From: Robiginitomaculum sp.
Lineage (GTDB): Bacteria; Pseudomonadota; Alphaproteobacteria; Caulobacterales; Maricaulaceae
DNA: 64,000 bases
Direction of reading: 5' to 3'
Assembly: GCA_021776525.1 (NCBI GenBank)
Contig: JAJFFT010000007.1
Span: 43,089-107,088 of the forward strand
Position 1 is the first letter of the stretch, and each line of letters begins with the position of its first letter. This document shows, in pieces, positions 63,891-64,000 of this stretch. The notes beneath the pieces are model-generated. The model searched no databases and was not told where the DNA came from. It was given only the letters and a program-made list of their open reading frames with translations. The translations under genes and the position numbers were made by a program.

Positions 63891-63926
63891 TCAGTGATTT
63901 GCTGGGGGGCAGGGGTTTAAAGTGTT

Positions 63927-64000
63927 TTATTGAAGCCATGCGTCTTTGCGGCAGGCTTGGGCGCTTGGTATGAGAGCGCCATAATTATGGCAGGGGTTTT
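63927..64000 (-). CDS. C-terminal fragment of a gene cut by the right edge
   Basis: On the minus strand the frame is open from 64000 down to a TAA at 63927-63929 and reads a tail ending SAQACRKDAWLQ. The stop lies 36 bases before a strong intrinsic terminator, which supports a real 3' end. With only about 24 residues visible the product cannot be identified. Confidence 0.4.
   Translation of the reverse strand, partial: NPCHNYGALIPSAQACRKDAWLQ

Overview
The window is an alphaproteobacterial chromosome segment of moderate GC content. It shows no plasmid or phage genes. The class is inferred from several gene neighbourhoods that are characteristic of Alphaproteobacteria: infA-maf-rng-yacG-tRNA-Phe, mrp/hflK-hflC-degQ, divergent serB/miaA, mreBCD-mrdA-rodA, and a DUF3126 gene beside cysE. 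A GTCATCCCGG-type intergenic repeat fits too. Two TonB receptors and three sodium:solute symporters suggest a marine or peptide/amino-acid-using heterotroph; a Kordiimonas-like lineage is only a guess.

Bases 1-16400 form an aromatic amino-acid catabolic region. Genes at 1-5651 resemble the anthraniloyl-CoA (2-aminobenzoyl-CoA) pathway: crotonase, acyl-CoA dehydrogenase, thioesterase, RidA, a MarR regulator, and a fused flavin monooxygenase/Old Yellow Enzyme. Next comes a minus-strand operon of a double-CDGSH/bicupin protein, an NSS transporter and a class V PLP enzyme. Divergent from it is a pair of an exported metallo-beta-lactamase-fold protein and an arylformamidase-like hydrolase. A second NSS transporter, a TonB receptor and kynureninase follow. 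Read together, the genes suggest tryptophan or kynurenine uptake, deformylation, cleavage to anthranilate and CoA-dependent dearomatisation. Tryptophan 2,3-dioxygenase and anthranilate-CoA ligase are not seen in the window.

Bases 16400-18400 hold a phased 11-bp repeat array, a DUF547 gene, a triple tandem repeat and tRNA-Phe. Bases 18480-20560 are housekeeping genes (yacG, rng, maf, infA). Bases 20625-24115 form a glutaryl-CoA operon: dehydrogenase, YciI, crotonase, family III CoA-transferase. Then come dihydrolipoamide dehydrogenase, a BIME-like repeat, an NhaC antiporter, a membrane protein/regulator pair, a DUF4198 protein, a serine hydrolase lipoprotein, a ghrA/VOC pair and a second TonB receptor.

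Bases 34865-49262 are core: mrp, hflKC, degQ, a patatin, serB, miaA, a VTT protein and the rod-shape operon. Bases 49266-64000 carry a six-PAS hybrid histidine kinase, a third NSS transporter, queF, a bacteriohemerythrin, DUF3126, cysE, an RND efflux pair, an MFS transporter, a second phased 11-bp array, a ribokinase-like gene and the tail of one more gene.

The observations most worth checking are the CDGSH/bicupin operon inside the kynurenine-anthranilate region and the two matching 11-bp phased arrays about 46 kb apart. All functions are read from motifs and neighbourhood; no database search was run.
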